A DNA stretch of 64,000 nucleotides from an uncultured Pelagibacteraceae bacterium. GTDB taxonomy: Bacteria; Pseudomonadota; Alphaproteobacteria; Pelagibacterales; Pelagibacteraceae. Shown one piece after another: positions 62,761-64,000 of the stretch; the first letter of the stretch is position 1; every line of letters starts with the position of its first letter. The notes below the pieces were generated by a model that saw only the letters and a list, made by a program, of their open reading frames with translations, ran no database searches and was not told the DNA's origin. The stretch lies in the NCBI GenBank assembly GCA_902587435.1, contig CACILF010000004.1, positions 1-64,000 on the forward strand, read 5' to 3'. The position numbers and the translations under genes were made by a program.

Positions 62761-62773
62761 ATAGGAGAAATAC

Positions 62774-64000
62774 ATGAGTGACAAAAATAAAAAAGGACCG
62801 GAAAGTAAAACATATAAATTTGATACTTTAAGTTTGCATGCTGGTTATCAACCTCACAAAAATGCAGGATCAAGGCAAGTGCCAATTTATCAAACTACTT
62901 CATATCTTTTCGATGATGTTGATCATGCAGCCGCTCTTTTTAATCTAGAAAGAGGTGGACATATATATAGTAGAATTTCAAATCCAACTGTTGGGGTTTT
63001 AGAAGAAAGAGTTGCCTCTCTTGAAGGGGGAACTGCTGCTCTAGCTACGTCATCCGGTATGAGTGCAATATTTTTAACTGTAATGACTTTGTGTGAAGCT
63101 GGCGACCACCTTGTTGTATCATCTCAACTTTATGGGGGTACTGTAAATTTATTTAGATTAACTTTGCCTAAATTTGGTATCAAATGTACTTTTGTAAAAC
63201 CTCGTGACACAGAAGGTTTTAAAAAAGCAATTCAAAAAAACACCAAAGGTATATTTGGTGAGCTTGTTGGCAATCCTGGCAACGAACTTATGAATATGCC
63301 AGAAGTAGCAAAAATTGCTCACGATGCAGGTATTCCGTTAATTGTTGATGCTACATACCAAACTCCTTACCTTTGCAAACCATTCGAACATGGTGCTGAT
63401 ATAGTAGTTCACTCATTAACTAAATGGATGGCTGGTCATGGTTCTTCTATGGCTGGAATTTTGGTTGAAGGTGGTAATTTTGATTGGATGCAAAATGATA
63501 AATTTCCTACAATGACAAAACCTTATGAAGGTTATCATGGTTTATCTTTTGCAGAGGAATTTGGACCTACTGCTTTTACAATGAAAGCAAGAGCTGAAGG
63601 TATGAGAGATTTTGGTCCTTGTTTAAGTCCTCAAAATGCTTGGAATGTATTACAAGGTATTGAAACTTTATCTGTAAGAATGAAAAAACATTGTTCCAAT
63701 GCAGAGGAAATGGTTAAGTATTTATTAGATCATGAAAGTGTTGCCTGGGTATCACATCCAAGTGTTCCAGACCATCCTGATAATGCATTGGCAAAAAAAT
63801 TATTACCTAATGGTCGTGGATCGATGATAGCGTTTGGTATTAAAGGTGGAAAGGATGCCGGAGTTGCGTTTATAAATAATGTTAAACTTGCTTCACACCT
63901 TGCAAATGTTGGTGATACTAGAACTTTAGTTATTCATCCAGCATCAGGAACTCATTCTCAAATGGATGAAGCAACTTTAAAATTTGCTGGTTTATCACAC
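62774..64000 (+). CDS. metY: O-acetylhomoserine sulfhydrylase MetY (3' partial)
   Basis: PLP enzyme making homocysteine from O-acetylhomoserine and sulfide. 409 codons are present and the frame is open at the window end. FDTLSLHAGYQPHKNAGSRQVPIYQTTSY, the GGHIYSRISNPT segment, SSGMSAIF and the PLP lysine Lys217 (HSLTKWMAGHG) are typical of MetY of the Cys/Met metabolism family. ATG 62774 has AGGAG six bases upstream. Divergent from rplM, preceded by a probable SAM riboswitch. Confidence 0.95.
   Translation, partial: MSDKNKKGPESKTYKFDTLSLHAGYQPHKNAGSRQVPIYQTTSYLFDDVDHAAALFNLERGGHIYSRISNPTVGVLEERVASLEGGTAALATSSGMSAIFLTVMTLCEAGDHLVVSSQLYGGTVNLFRLTLPKFGIKCTFVKPRDTEGFKKAIQKNTKGIFGELVGNPGNELMNMPEVAKIAHDAGIPLIVDATYQTPYLCKPFEHGADIVVHSLTKWMAGHGSSMAGILVEGGNFDWMQNDKFPTMTKPYEGYHGLSFAEEFGPTAFTMKARAEGMRDFGPCLSPQNAWNVLQGIETLSVRMKKHCSNAEEMVKYLLDHESVAWVSHPSVPDHPDNALAKKLLPNGRGSMIAFGIKGGKDAGVAFINNVKLASHLANVGDTRTLVIHPASGTHSQMDEATLKFAGLSH

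Overview
The window is a dense, very AT-rich bacterial chromosome segment. Gene order and content point to the alphaproteobacterial order Pelagibacterales (SAR11). The signs are short or negative intergenic distances, many TAATG and ATGA overlaps, the alphaproteobacterial block argS-nagZ-scpAB-tatABC-serS-yajC-secDF, and a short pseudoknot-type (SAM-II/SAM-V-like) riboswitch candidate directly upstream of metY. The taxonomic call is inference from content, not from a marker-gene search.

Layout. 1-7.2 kb is a phosphorus block: the end of pstA, then pstB, phoU, phoB, a SixA-type phosphatase, ppk1 and ppx. 7.4-9.5 kb is a leftward set: a lysine-rich mini-protein, a Nudix hydrolase, an ars-type aquaporin, arsenate reductase and a small membrane protein. 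It lies beside the phosphate genes, fitting arsenate entering through phosphate transport. 9.6-12.7 kb is zinc homeostasis (zur, znuB, znuC, divergent znuA) with two putative Zur operators. 12.8-16 kb holds an Ldh2-family dehydrogenase, xthA, an A-type Fe-S carrier and dgt. 16-25.7 kb is the argS-to-secF housekeeping operon. 25.7-34.5 kb holds a PuuD-like membrane protein, uvrA, ssb, gyrA, coaD, a cyclophilin and tgt. 34.5-49.3 kb mixes tRNA-Lys, a Tat-type M48 lipoprotein, recG, sdhE, tRNA-Ser, a RarD-like exporter, cell-wall genes (MltB-like, RlpA-like, DacA-like), tmk, holB, metG, tatD, an MBL hydrolase, a GPx-like protein and nhaA. 49.3-51.7 kb holds tRNA-Pro, an NDUFS4-like complex I subunit, a BacA/SbmA-like transporter, glpX and tRNA-Glu.

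51.7-57.5 kb looks accessory: a GIY-YIG protein, a two-domain glycosyltransferase, a GT9 protein, a tyrosine recombinase facing them, two unannotated micro membrane proteins, a GC-rich structured RNA candidate ending in a terminator-like hairpin, a minimal O6-methylguanine-DNA methyltransferase, and about 480 bases with no visible gene. 57.5-62.7 kb runs leftward: EamA and AEC transporters, hom, a small lipoprotein, argC, rpsI and rplM. The window ends inside metY.

The observations I rate highest are the unassigned structured RNA at about 56419-56694, the 9-7-9 inverted repeat next to the recombinase, the loss of all three zinc-binding cysteines in Tgt, the cyclophilin with a second well-placed start that would remove its signal peptide, and genes starting 3-6 bases after tRNA 3' ends.
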